This document shows, in pieces, positions 1 to 12,626 of a DNA stretch of 64,000 bases. The stretch comes from Sindora glabra (taxonomy: Eukaryota > Streptophyta > Magnoliopsida > Fabales > Fabaceae). The notes under the pieces were generated by a model. That model searched no databases. It was not told the DNA's origin and saw only the letters and a program-made list of their open reading frames with translations. Both the position numbers and the translations under genes were made by a program. Within the stretch, counting starts at the first letter, position 1; each line of letters opens with the position of its first letter. The stretch lies in contig CM035234.1 of NCBI GenBank assembly GCA_020226215.1, positions 11,312,713 to 11,376,712 of the forward strand. The letters run 5' to 3'.

Positions 1-3000
1 ATACTTTGGTAGATATAGTAACTATTAAAGTTTATTTTGTAACTATTTTTAATACTAAATTTTAAATACATATGTTTTCATTAAAAATATTAATGAATTA
101 TACATTTTAAATATAAAAATATATCTTTCACGAACAATATCATCCTAATGTTTCCTTTTCTTCCTAAATATGTATTTTTTAATTCAAAAATATTATCTAA
201 TAAAAGATTAATAATATTTAATACATTTTGTATTATTCTCTATGAAATACAACATATATTCTCTTTTTTTATACAATTTAATAGAAAAATATAATTATTT
301 ATTTAATTTTTTCTTATTATGTAAATATTTTAATATAATTTATTATACTTATTTAGTTTTTATTAAAAATAAATAATTAAAATTTATTGTATGCATTAAA
401 TTTTTTAATAAATATATTTTTATATGCTAAATTAAAATCAATTATTTCAAAAAGTCACTATTTTTAACTTTTTTAAAATAATTTTTTGAGGATTAGTAAA
501 TTAATCAAAATAATTATTTGTCAAACACTCAAATCAACTAATTAACTTACTTAAAAGCACTTAAATTAACTAAAAGTTGATTAAAAATTTATTTACTAAA
601 TACCCTTAAAAGTTACTCAAGGTAATTTATTAAATTAAAACTTTTTTTAATAAGTTAACGTACAAAATATTTTTAGAAGTTAATTTATAACTTATTGACT
701 AAATAAATAAATTATAGGTTGATTCATTTATTACATGAAATTGAGCCTTATCATTTATTTTGCATTGAAACTTAAGCTTGATTTGTTTTGTTTGAAAATA
801 TTTTTCATGAAATATAATTATAAAAAATAAAGATGAGAAAAACTATTTTATTTATTTAATATTAAATATGAATAATTTGAAAAAAAAAATTTCTTTTTTC
901 AAAAAAGAATTTACTTTCATTCATCATTATGACTTTAGATATTATTTTTAACCACAAATGCAGGTGGTATGTTACTCCTTCATCAATATATATAAATAAT
1001 AATTTTTACAAAAAATGCCCTCCAACTAAGCCTTAAAATTTACTTTCATTCATCACTAAGCCTTAAAATTTTTATTTATATCATTTTTTCTTAAATTTAA
1101 TAAACTAATAATTCGTTTAAAACGCCCAACTTCCTAAAAATTTGAATTTATTTAATATATTGATCAGATAATTGAATTAAGACCAGGGTTTTCATCAGCA
1201 TCTTATTAGTTAATTTAATTGCAACTTTTTCTCTTGCCAAAAAGGCCTTCGGCGTTAACTTTTTGTAATAAAAAAAAATCAAATAGTCTTTCTAGATATG
1301 TTAAACAAGTCCTTTAAACTTTCCATAGAATTATTTTTCAAATTTTATAATTTTTATTTTCTCAATTTGGACTTAATTATTGAATATTACCATAAAGAAA
1401 TCATTCGCCTTTTTTTTCTTTTTCCTTGAATTGAAGCAAAATGCAAAGCTTCAAAATTAATTGTATTATCATCAATCTTGGTGAAATGGGATTGTATTCT
1501 GAAAGAGAATAAAAATTGAGTGATATTTATGCAAGGCGATGAAATATTCAGAAACATGGAATTTGTACCCATAAAACGTTAGATTAGTATCTTTGAAGCT
1601 TCTTCATAAAACAGAGAAAAAAATTTATATTATACTATTAATATAATAATTTATTGATATACGATTAAATATGATTTTAATATATTATTAAATGATATAT
1701 TAAAAAATTATTAATTTAATTTACATTATATTTTAATAATTTATCAATTCACCCCCATATTATTGGTACATTCTCCCTAAAACATCACATCATCGTCAAA
1801 TTCCAGAGTCACCGTTCCACGCAAAGAGGACAGCCGAAAGTGAAAGGATGGAACTCGAAACTATTCAAGTACAAGAAAAAGGCCATCGAGATGTACTGAT
1901 TTTCTCAGCTTTGCTTAACTGGCGGCCTCAGAAGTCAAAAGAGATTTTGAATTATATAACACCCGGTGGAGTTTTGTTTTTATTTTCTTTGAATTATGCA
2001 ACGTTAGGTGGAATAATAAATTATTGCAGTTTAAATATAATATTTATATTGATGTAACGAAATTGAATTTAGGATTTAAATTTGATTTGTTGTATAAATT
2101 AATTTTATATTATCATTTACTATTATTAATAAAATTTTAATTATTATTATTTTTTTAATGACGTGTCATTATTATGTATGTTAATAATATAAAATATTTT
2201 ACACCAATAATACATTAAACTTAAGCTCTTAAAATTTTTATGATAAAAAAATGCATGATTAGAGTTATAATTCTCAATTCTTTTAGTAATTTTTGTCAAT
2301 AATGATTTTTTAAAGAAAATTTAGATTAAATTTTATATGTATTTATGGTGAAATTTTCAATCATAAATTTACATGTGTAGTCAATTCCTAACTATATAAA
2401 TAACTAATTAATAATTATATTTCTTAAGTTATAATTATCAATTCTAAGTTACAAAAATAATATATATGTAAAATTATGATAAAAAATTTCATAATAAATA
2501 CATATGAAATTTCACTTAAATTTTCTCTCTTTTTTTTCTTCTTTTTATCTTGCTATGACCGTACAAATCAACAAAAGTTTATTACACTGGACAATTACAT
2601 AGAAAGAAATCTCTAAATTAATTGTGATTGGAAATTAATCACAAATGAAAATAAATTTTAAAGATTTAATTACAATGAGAAATGTATAAGGATAAAGTTA
2701 TAAATAGGAGCAGATTATAGGGACTCAAAATTTTTTAAATTAAAAATTTTGATTTAGTTTTTAGCCAAAATATGTTTATATAATATGCATTTGACCTCTT
2801 GCAAAAAATAGTTATTTATTTTAGTTGTTGAAACTCACATTTGAACTCCCTTAGAATTTTGATATTGACTTTGTTTCTGACGTCACTGAATACGGCATAT
2901 TTCTTTACGTTGCGTCACTTCTTGCGACATGAGGGCAGAGTCCAAATAAAAAAGCCTTCCTTCGATTTAAAACAAGTGAGAGCCTTTTTTTTTTAACTAT

Positions 3001-3392
3001 CCAATATTTAGCAAATTTTATCATGATAGTTATTCTTAAATTAAAAGTCTAGGTATTAATATCCTTATTAATAAATTAATTAATAAATGATACTTATTTA
3101 TGTATGAAAGAAATTTCTAGGTAATTTATCTATTTATAAACCTTACAATTTAATGTTTAAATTTATTCTAATTTTATTTATGCCTCAAATTTTTTTATGA
3201 ACTTATGGGTTTATAAAAATAAGTTAAGCTCAAATATCTTTTCCTATATAGATTTAAAGATTTATACTTTATTATATATATATATATATATGAAAATTTT
3301 CAAAATAAAAATTAAATTTTCAAAATAAATTTAAAAAGGAAAATAAAAACTAAAAGGTTTCATTGTGATTTCAAATTCCTTCAACGATGAAT
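1..3392. other. Non-coding AT-rich DNA
   Basis: No gene seen on either strand. Short frames at 1387-1572 (minus) and 1848-2057 (plus) lack any family resemblance. About 1800-1960 is less AT-rich and contains a purine-rich leader-like run, but no supported start. The ACTAAGCCTTAAAATTT block repeats at about 1025 and 1056, a small duplication. Confidence 0.6.
2067..2225. repeat. AT-rich fold-back repeat, relative of the 31.83 kb element
   Basis: The left arm TATAAATTAATTTTATATTA and the right arm, reverse-complemented GTAAAATATTTTATATTATT, pair imperfectly around a centre with GACGTGTC. The arms match those of the element at 31830-32028. I see no clear target duplication. No coding content. 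Confidence 0.4.
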
Positions 3393-3726
3393 AAACTTGA
3401 AAAATCAAATACATTAAGATCAATACTACTATTTTTTTAATACTATATACCTTCGTATATAAAATTAAAAATTGCATATTTTTCATCAAAATAAAAAAAA
3501 TTCATACATTTACTTTAATTATTTTATATTTTCATTTTTATTGAGAATAGAAAATTTACAAAAAAAAATTAACATTTAAAATTAAAAATACATTCATAGA
3601 TAAAAAAATTTATTATAATTTTTTTAATATATTATATACATGATCTTTCATTTATAATTTTAGCTCAATATAAATAATTTATATGTAAATCACATGTATT
3701 AATTATTGAATATATTTTATGGCTCA
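3393..3726 (+). repeat. Direct repeat C, copy 1 (about 330 bp)
   Basis: Matches 4586-4919 in order and orientation: AAACTTGAAAAATCAAATAC, GCATATTTTTCATCAAAATA, ACATTTAAAATTAAAAATAC and ATATTATATACATGATCT are all shared with small changes. The two copies are 1193 bases apart start to start. They could be the long terminal repeats of a small LTR element (TRIM-like) or a segmental duplication; no PBS or TG...CA ends are convincing. Confidence 0.65.
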
Positions 3727-3954
3727 AAAAGGTAAAGGAAAATACATAACTTAAGTTTTATTTTAAATTTATTATTTATTTCTCTTAATAAAATGTTGAC
3801 TTAATCAACTTTAAAATTTTTTTGTATATAAATCCAAAATTTAAAAATATTTAAAGTATTTCAATTTAAATTTAAGAATTATACATTGAAAGTTAGGATT
3901 TGTATAATATATGTGTTATATTTAATTTTTGAAACAATATTTTTAGAATTGGTG

Positions 3955-3956
<2 letters not shown>

Positions 3957-4033
<77 letters not shown>
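3957..4033. repeat. (TA)n microsatellite, about 38 units
   Basis: Uninterrupted alternating TA over about 76 bases. Such tracts can extrude cruciforms and are very length-variable, so the exact length in the source genome may differ from this assembly. Confidence 0.97.
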
Positions 4034-4034
<1 letters not shown>

Positions 4035-4585
4035 CTAATTTTATATGTTAGATTTTAAAAATAGTATGCAAGATTATGATTTTAATTTTTTTAAGAATAA
4101 ATTTTAAAAAATGGATAAATAATTTTTGGTATTTTATTGCTTAAAAAATATTTTTTATTTATATATATGAATAAAAATGTATTATACATTCATGGATAAA
4201 TAATTTATATATAAATACTTAGTTATAAACATTCATGGGTAAAAATGTATTGGTTATATACTATACTGATAAATAGTTTATGCACGGATACTCAAAATGA
4301 TATAATAAAAATTTAAATTATGAAATTAAAATTATTTAATTATAAATATTTATATATTAACATATATGATTAAATTATTTTAATTTAATAATTTTTAAAA
4401 TTATTAAATTATCTAAAATTTTAAAATTTCAAAAATATCATAAATTCATAATATAAAAATTTTAAATTTAATTTTGAATTTCAATTTTAACATCTTACAT
4501 GCTTTCGCAAGAAATAATAATATTATTAATAGCATTGTATTTAAATCATTAATTTTGAAACTCTTTATTATTACCTATATATTGA

Positions 4586-4919
4586 AAACTTGAAAAATTA
4601 AATACATCGAGATCAATAATACTATTTTTTTAATATTATACGTCAATGTATATAAAATTTAGAAGTGCATATTTTTCATCAAAATAAAAAAATTTTGTAT
4701 TTGCTTTAATTATTTTTCATTTTCATTTTCATTGAGAATAAAAAATTTATAAAAAAAACTTTAACATTTAAAATTAAAAATACATTCATAAGTAAAAAAT
4801 TTTATTATAATTTTTTTAATATATTATATACATGATCTATCATTTATAATTTTATCTCAATATAAATAATTTATATGCAAATCACATATATTAGTTATTT
4901 AATATATTTTATAACCCAA
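4586..4919 (+). repeat. Direct repeat C, copy 2 (about 330 bp)
   Basis: Second copy of the repeat at 3393-3726, with slightly more divergence at its left end. The DNA between the copies (3727-4585) is AT-rich and contains the long (TA)n tract at 3957-4033, with no coding frame. Confidence 0.65.
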
Positions 4920-5321
4920 TAAATTATTATACAAATCACTATCAATCCAATAATATTGGCCTAATATTAATAATCCATTATAAAAGTCATTTTAAATCAT
5001 TACTAGATATATAAATTTTAACATTGAAAAAATTTATAAAAACTCAAAAAATTATTTCACAAATTGCAATAAAATAACAAATTCATATTTAATGTAAAAA
5101 ATATCTAAATAAATTGAGTATTAAATTTAAAAATGATAGTATTGCTATAATAAAAATCAATTGATAATCATACTATTTTATTTAAAAGTATGATAATATA
5201 AAAAAATATTATTTCAATATTCTTTTTTAAAATGTAAACCATTTACATGCTTTCTATTATGTTAAATGAGAAATTACGTATTTGCTCTTTATTAAAAATT
5301 TAATTAATACATTTTTATTTG

Positions 5322-5722
5322 CATGTTCAATAAAAAAATTTGAAAAATCATAAAAAATATAAAATTAGGCCTATCCATTACGTTAGTGTATATATGGTCA
5401 TTTTTGTAAAAAGTATAAAGTATGAGAGTGAAAAAATTAATATCACATAAGTAATATTTATTTTTTAAGTTAGTAGCCTATAAACTCATATCAACTGTCC
5501 ATTTTTTTATCTTTTAAATTTGATGTTCAATAAAAAAAATTTGAAAAATTATAAAAAAATATAAAATTAGACATATCCATTATGTTGGTATATATATGAT
5601 CATTTTTATAAAAGGTATAAAGTATAAGAGTGAAAAAATTAATATCAGATAAGTAATATTTATTTTTTTAGTAAGTAGTCTATAAACTCATATCAACCGT
5701 CTATTTTTTTATCTCCTAAATC
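5322..5722 (+). repeat. Two tandem copies of a 200-bp unit
   Basis: TGTTCAATAAAAAAATTTGA at 5324 recurs at 5524, and the following blocks (AAGTATAAAGTATGAGAGTG against AGGTATAAAGTATAAGAGTG, AACTCATATCAAC) keep the 200-base spacing. The copies differ by scattered substitutions, so the duplication is old. No open frame. Confidence 0.8.
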
Positions 5723-6679
5723 TGATGACTATTATATTACCATTAAATCAAGGTATCCATACCTAGACTTTTAGTATGGGTATAGTAGAATTGTCCATTT
5801 TATTAAGCTATGAATTAATTCAAATTAGAGTTTGATTTGATTCAATGCAAAAGTAAACTCTTTAAAATTTATTTATTTCAGATTTGAATTCAAAACCTTA
5901 CTATTCAAACCAAAAGGCATTGATTGAAACAAGTGATAGCTATTTCAAATAATTTTTATTTTTATAAATATTTTGTATCAATTTTATCTTTCACATTTGT
6001 TAAATTAGTTAATTTTACCCTTTTATTAGTAGTTTTATTAATGGGTTAATAACTATAAATAATTAAATAATTAAAATAATAAATAAATAATATGCAATAA
6101 ATAAAATTAATACTAAAATTTATAAGATATCAAATCGATATAACATATATTTGTAAAGGACCTATTACAAAATAAAATTAAAAGAATTGATTGACAATAA
6201 TTTATATTGATTTTCAATAAACTTTAAATATGTATTTTAAAGCATATATTACCTTGTACATGAAATGTTTGAATTTTTAATTAGTTATTAAAATTTTATA
6301 TTCACACACACATAAACTTAAAAATCACACCTATATATAATTTTTTTTAATGTATATGATTACAATACCCATAATTAGATTATTAAAACATAAAATCAAC
6401 TACAAAGTAATATATTTTTCCATTAATTGTTGTAAATTAAGTTATTACCATATAAAAGTAAATTTTTTATAATTTCAAACAATTTTTATTATTTTCTAAA
6501 AAATTATTTGGTAAAGGTTGAATTAAATGAAACAGATCTCAATATAAATAATAACTTTAAGTTGTAATGCATATTTAAAATTTAATTATAAATTAATATT
6601 TAAATTACTATAAATTTATTTACTTTAATTTTTTTATTTCTCATATCTATTTTGTTCTCTTATAAATATAAGTTAAATT

Positions 6680-6897
6680 ATTTGGTCTCTTACAAATTTT
6701 TAGTACCATTTTCATCCTTATATAATATTTATATTATATTTTTGTCCTTCCATTTATCAAGCAATTAACCCATTAATAGAAATACTAATGGATGAAATAA
6801 ATGAATTAAATTATTATTTATAAAGGATAATATTGATACAAAATATTTGTGAAGAACAAAATTGATATAAGTGAAAATAATGAGGGATCAAAATAAG
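6680..6897. repeat. Fold-back MITE-like element (about 220 bp)
   Basis: TTTGGTCTCTTACAAATTTT at the left is loosely mirrored by GAGGGATCAAAATAAG at the right. The inner right arm AAAATATTTGTGAAGAACAA is also inverted-similar to ATTTTGTATCAATTTTATCT at 5970-5990, so a second, larger inverted pair spans about 5955-6880. No coding frame. Confidence 0.4.
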
Positions 6898-8604
6898 ATT
6901 TTAGACTATTTTATATATACCATATCCTCAAATATAATGTACTAAAATATTTTTAAAATAATGATTTTATTATTATTAAATTGTATATAATTTTACATAA
7001 TTATTATTTTCAATTTTTAAATAAAAATTTTCTTAATATTATAATGATGAATGTAAAACTTGTTATTACATAATTATATAAAATTACTAATATTACTATG
7101 ATACATTTTTTGTATAAATATATAATAATATTATTAGTTTGCTTATGGATTTAATCGATTAGACCATATTGCATATAGTCCACTAAGTTTATCATATGAG
7201 CTTTTATAAGTTGTATATATTTATCTCCTCAAATTTTATTTTATCATTTCAAATTTTAAGAAGGAAAATCAATCAATTTGGTTATTTTTTATATATTTAT
7301 CTACCAAGAATGACATATTTGATTATGAGTTTATTTATAAAACTAATCCATGGTATAAGTAATATTTCACCATAAATAATTTTTTTTAACTTATATAGCA
7401 TAAGTAATACTTTATCATAGAGAATATATTCTCATAATTTAATTTATGGCACAAGTAGTATTTCATCATAAGCAAAAAAATTTCATGACACAAGTAATAC
7501 TTTGTCACAGTGGCCGCAAGAAATGTAATTTAATAACTTAATTTGTAATATAAATAATACTTTGTCACAAGCAAATTTTTTTTCATGATATAAATTTTTT
7601 AATTTTTTATATTTTTTAAATTTTTTATTCCAATAGCAAGAAATAAATTAACTATGAATTTTAAATTTTCGTGACATAGTTTATATATAAGTGTTAGTTT
7701 GTTGTAGTGTGAATATTGTAATATGTTTATTATCACGTCACTTATATAATTGATATGACAAATAGTTATCACATTGATTTTTTATTGAAAATTGATGTCT
7801 TTTTGTATACATTTCACATCTATTGTTATATAAATTAACAATATCGATTTTTTGTTAAAAATTGAAGTCTTTTCTTTTAATTTTTTTTACATTTTACATT
7901 AATTTTTAGTGAAAATCTAGCATGAAATGTTTGTATAATATTTTTAAATGTCAATTTTTGGCATCTTTTATTCGAATATTTATAGTAAAAATTGAATACA
8001 TTTAGCATCTCCTAAAAATATATATTTTAATTTAAAAACATTAAAAAACTTATAATTTCACACTTAATTATCTATTTAGGAGGAATTTTTTTATTTCATA
8101 TAATTTTTTTAAATTTATTCATTTACAAACCACCAAAGATAGTTTATCCTCTTAAAATATTAAAAAATGATCATTATCATAGATATTTTTTACTTTTTTT
8201 ATTTTTCATCATTGTTTGACCAATTTCACACTCTGTCGTAACATTTTATCAAGTATATAATGAGTATTTAAAACTTAAATACAACCTTATAAGTTATATA
8301 AATAAAAATCCCTTAAAATGCATAAAAAATTGGATAAATGGAATAGGCAAAGGCTAAAAAATAAAGGCAAAAATGACATATTTTATATTTTGAACCAATG
8401 ACTTAGAATAAGACATTTGCTTTATATTTAATGCTAATTGAAATATTATTACTATCTTACTTATGTATGGTAAAGAATGAAGTGAGAATTAGAATTCTAC
8501 AAAAGGAGTTGAATAAAGACAAAGATTGAGTTTTAAAATAAAAAAAAAGAGTAAGAATAATAATGGAAAAAAAATAATAATATATTTTATGGGCAACACA
8601 AAAA

Positions 8605-8970
8605 CATCATTACTCCTATGATTTTAAAAATTAATTTTAGGGACCAATGCCAAAAGTCTTGTAAAAAAAATAAGAGTTTTTTTTAAACAATGTCTAAAAT
8701 TTTCTCATATATTAAAAAATATCTTCATTTCTATTACTTTAGATGTCGATTTAGAACTAATGTCAAAAGTCTTACAAGAAAAAAAATGGTATTTTAAAAA
8801 AGAAAATTAACATCTAAAGTTTCCACATATATTAAAAAATGTCACTAATTCCATGGCTTTAAACATTAATTATTTTAGAAATTTATGTCAAAAGTTTTAG
8901 AGGAAAAAATGATGGTTATTTTATAAATAATTGTTATTTAAAGTTTTCTTATACTTTAAGAAATGCCACT
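8605..8970 (+). repeat. Three imperfect tandem units of about 113-125 bp
   Basis: The anchor CAAAAGTCTT occurs at 8651 and 8764, with CAAAAGTTTT at 8889; ATATATTAAAAAAT-like anchors follow each at the same distance. Each unit also carries a TTTTAGGA/TTTAGAAC-like start. Subterminal arrays of this sort are common in CACTA-type transposons, but I cannot show the element's ends. Confidence 0.65.
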
Positions 8971-8984
8971 GCATTAAAATAGAC

Positions 8985-9293
8985 ATTGGTGTCAACCTTA
9001 ACCAACATCTATGTTAGACTTCAAATGAATAAAACACTGGAAAAAATTAAATTTTTTGAATTATATCAATAAATCCATGTGAAAAAAACATAAATTGAGT
9101 TGGGATTTATACCTTTATAACATCTAAAAATTTGAGACAATTAATCTTAGTGTGATAAACTCATGAATACAATTACAAATTGCATTAGCTTTTCAATAAA
9201 CATAAATGCTCCAATCACTAACATTAGAGCTATATTTAATCGCCAAGCTTGAATAGTTTGATCATGAATAGGACTGGTCATAAACATTAAATT
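8985..9293 (+). repeat. Direct repeat D, copy 1 (about 310 bp)
   Basis: Shares ordered blocks with 9768-10077: TTGGTGTCAACCTTAACCAA, AATAAAACACT followed by GGAAAAAATTAAA, ATAAATCCATGTGAAA, ATTTATACCTTT and AAAAATTTGAGA. It contains CACTGGAAAAAATT, reminiscent of a CACTA terminus, but the similarity begins about 50 bases before that, so the CACTA-like motif is not the repeat's edge. Confidence 0.75.
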
Positions 9294-9767
9294 AAATTTT
9301 AAATATTTGCAAATATTTAACTTTTCAACAAATGTCACTCTTTTTTTAAATCAAAGGCTCATACGGTTTACAATATTTGATGTAAGAATGTGCACTCTTT
9401 TTCTCATCAATGAGATTAGGATCAATTCACATATAAATTTTCAAGTGAGTTCAAAACATTTAATTAATACACAATTCATAAAACTTACAAAGAAATTTTG
9501 TGCGCTCATGTTTCAAAAATAGAGCCTATAAATGTGCAATGCGAATCTATGAACACTTTTTAGACTCCACGACAACTATTGAATAAGTTAAATCTTAGAC
9601 TTAAATCTTATAATTTGAGTGATTAAATTTGAACTATGTTTTGGGAAATTCTAAGACTTAAACTCTATTTACTTATTATATTCAATTTTGTTAATCACAT
9701 ATCATACTACCTAATTAATAGATTAGTGGCCTATTAACAAGGTTATTAATTAGTAATATTGAAACGT

Positions 9768-10077
9768 ATTGGTGTTAACTTTAACTAACATCTACGTTAG
9801 ATTTCAAATAAATAAAACACTACAAAAAATTAAAATTTTTGAAACCTATTGATAAATCCATGTGAAAGAAACATAAACTGGAGTTAGGATTTATACCTTT
9901 GTAACATGTAAAAATTTGAGATAATTAATTTTAATGCGACAGACTCATGAATACAAGTACAAATCATATCATCTTTCAATAAACACAAAGGCTTTCATCA
10001 CTAACATTAAAGCCATATCTAATCACTAAGCTTGAGTAGTCTAATCATAAATAAGACTTGTCACAAACACTAAATTG
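9768..10077 (+). repeat. Direct repeat D, copy 2 (about 310 bp)
   Basis: Second copy, 783 bases downstream of copy 1, with CACTACAAAAAATTAAA at about 9817, a closer match to the CACTACAA ends of CACTA transposons. The 470 bases between the copies are non-coding. The pair could be terminal repeats of a tiny retroelement or a duplicated CACTA end. Confidence 0.75.
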
Positions 10078-11961
10078 ATAAGTCTTGATAAGTCATGAAC
10101 TTTATTCAAAAGCTAACGCTTCTACGGTATCGATATGAACAATTAAAATTCTGATTAAATCACAAAGAGTTACTCTTAATTCTAATATAATGCTAACTAC
10201 TAATTTTAGTGATTTTTAGGGTTGTTCTCTAAAATACTCATGCCATTAATTCCTAGGTTCTACCTATCTAAAAGGAGAAAAGTAAGGTTTCTCAATCTTA
10301 GCTAAATTTTTGTTTAACTAAGTTGATTGATATCAGCTAAATTTTATTCTAATTAATTGATTTTATCTCATTGATAAAATTTTTCACCTCAATCCCTAAC
10401 CAGAATCACTTTAAGATAGGAGATAGTTGGGTTAAACTAGGACTGCTAATGATTTTGATCAATAATTAGCCTATCTTTAATGTTAACTAAGTAAAGCCCA
10501 ATCATATTGCATTACTACTTAGTAAAGCTCAATTATATTAGGCCTATCTTGATTAGAAGCTTTGATTGCACTAAAAGTTTTTAATTATATTATAATCCTA
10601 ATATTTGACTTGCTTTTTATGTGTAACCTTATAAGTTCTTATTATGTTAGCATTCATCCTAAAATGTTATTACTTTGGCATTCAACATAACCTTTTTTCA
10701 TGAATCATATTTCATGTAATTTAGTCCTTTTTATTTGGATATTTAGATCAAACTTAAGATATGAAATTTCTCATTCTTTTTATAATTCAATTTATATGTT
10801 TATTTATTCCTTTATTTATTTCTTAGTAGACTAACTTAAATAAATAAATTAATGTAACATATTGATTTATCTAATCATGATTGTGTATCTTATAATATCA
10901 CTCAACTAAATGGTCCACAAATATCACTCCTCCAATATAGAAAAAATAAAATCTCATCTAAATTACTTACATCTCTCTACATGATTTGTGGTATATTCAA
11001 TCACCAACTTTTAAACTTCATTTGGTTGCAAGAGAAATAAAGAAAATGGAAAATGGAAGAAATGAAAAAAAAAAGAGAAAGATATTAATATTCGATAGGA
11101 AAGAAAAATTAGGAAAAAATAAAAAAATTAATTTTTTCTTATCTGGTTGAATAGATAAGTGAGAAGAAAGAAAAATTAATAGGACAAAATGATAATAATA
11201 CTCTTAATTCATTACTAAACTCAATCAAATTAAATTTTGGAGTCATTTTGTTTATACAAGAAGAAAATTCTTATGAAAAGTCAAACTTTGTATAAAATAA
11301 TTTTTTTATGAACTTTCTGATATGTATTCACAATTATTTGATTGACACTAAAAATTAACACTTTCCGAAAATCAACAATTCTAAAATTTGTAAAAAGTAT
11401 TATAACAACACTTCCCAAAATGACTAATATGCCATTCAAAATTATAATGTAAAAAATAAGAAATATTAATTATTTTTAATTATCTTTGATTTTTTTCTTG
11501 AAAAATTATATTTCTAACCTCTTTTTACATGAAAATTTTCTAAAGTAGTAATTTTTCATTTTTTTAATTTAATATAAAAATTAAAATAGGTTTATATAAA
11601 AAAATAAAATGCCATATATCTATATTTGTTAAATATAATTATATTTAGAATTAAATTTCTATTATAATAAATTTATGATTATATTTACAATTTGTGTATA
11701 TGATATAGTATTTAATATTTATTTTATATAATTTTATATAATACTCATTTAATTTATTATGTAATTAATAAAATTTGATTTTACATAATTAATAATTATA
11801 TTCAAATAAGTGTATTTATATTTTATAATTAATGAATTATATTTCTCATTAATAAATTATATTTATTATAATTTTTAAAGATAACGGGTTAAAATAATTA
11901 TTAATTAAATTAAGTAAGGATAATTTTATATTTTTATATATAAAAGATATCAGAAGATTTT
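10078..11961. other. Non-coding DNA, nothing definite
   Basis: 10240-10560 is slightly less AT-rich and repeats AGTAAAGCTCAATTATATTA-type and TTGATT/AGCTAAATTTT motifs, probably an eroded transposon. 11020-11280 contains TTTGGTTGCAAGAGAAATAA, like the dispersed family at 31.0 and 44.1 kb. No open frame of interest. Confidence 0.5.
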
Positions 11962-11969
11962 GTTATCAT

Positions 11970-12618
11970 TAGGGGTGGGAATCGGTCGGGTAGAACCGGT
12001 TAATGAATAAATTTCAACCGAAACCGACCGCTTTAAACTCTTAATCCGACATTAACCGATTAATCGGTTTATAATGATTTTAAGTGAGTTCGGTCGGTTT
12101 AAAAATTTAAAAATGTGTTAAAAGCAAGATTACATGAATTTCAAAAATAAAAGCAATCTTCATTTTCTTATATTTTCTTTGCATCACAATTGACACCATA
12201 TATTAAAATAAGATAAAATACTTAAATCAACCCATTAATAATCTCTTATTTTTAAAAGATGAGTTCATGTTAAATTCATAAAATAAACCTAACCGAATTA
12301 TATGCGTTTAGTCTAAGCATTTTGTCATTTGTTGTTTAAAACATGGATAAGAAATGAATAAAAAGGGAGAAAGGAGAGAGATTAAGAAGGATTTTAAAGA
12401 AATAAAAGTGTAAATGCCATATGAGAATCATTTTCAATCGGTCGAATTCGGTTACAACTGGTTAGAATCCAATCAATCCGCTTCCGACCGAATTATAAAA
12501 TTTATCCAATTTTTTAATCCGTTTTAAACTGATATCTTATACCACCCGAAACTAACCGACCTTTTTTCGGTTCGGGTCGGTCGAGTATTTTCGGATTAGG
12601 AAAACATTCCCACCCCTA
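11970..12618. mobile_element. Non-autonomous hAT-type element (649 bp)
   Basis: Perfect 13-bp terminal inverted repeats: TAGGGGTGGGAAT at the left end and ATTCCCACCCCTA at the right. The flanks GTTATCAT (11962-11969) and CTTATCAT (12619-12626) match at 7 of 8 bases, and 8-bp target duplications are the hAT mark. The subterminal parts are rich in CGGTCGG and CCGACC-like motifs on opposite strands, likely transposase-binding repeats, and stand out as far less AT-rich than the surrounding DNA. There is no coding capacity. Its mobility would depend on a transposase from elsewhere. Confidence 0.85.
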
Positions 12619-12626
12619 CTTATCAT

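Larger units (their letters stand above)
4920..8604. other. Non-coding AT-rich DNA with repeats
   Basis: Apart from the 200-bp tandem pair and the fold-back element, I see only AT-rich sequence. 7340-7570 repeats ACAAGTAATACTTTGTCACA-type blocks about every 60-90 bases. At 7695-7711 TTTGTTGTAGTG is the complement of a CACTACAACAAA end, a possible CACTA terminus facing left; 7780-7980 then has several GATTTTTTATTGAAAATTGA-like blocks. Confidence 0.5.
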
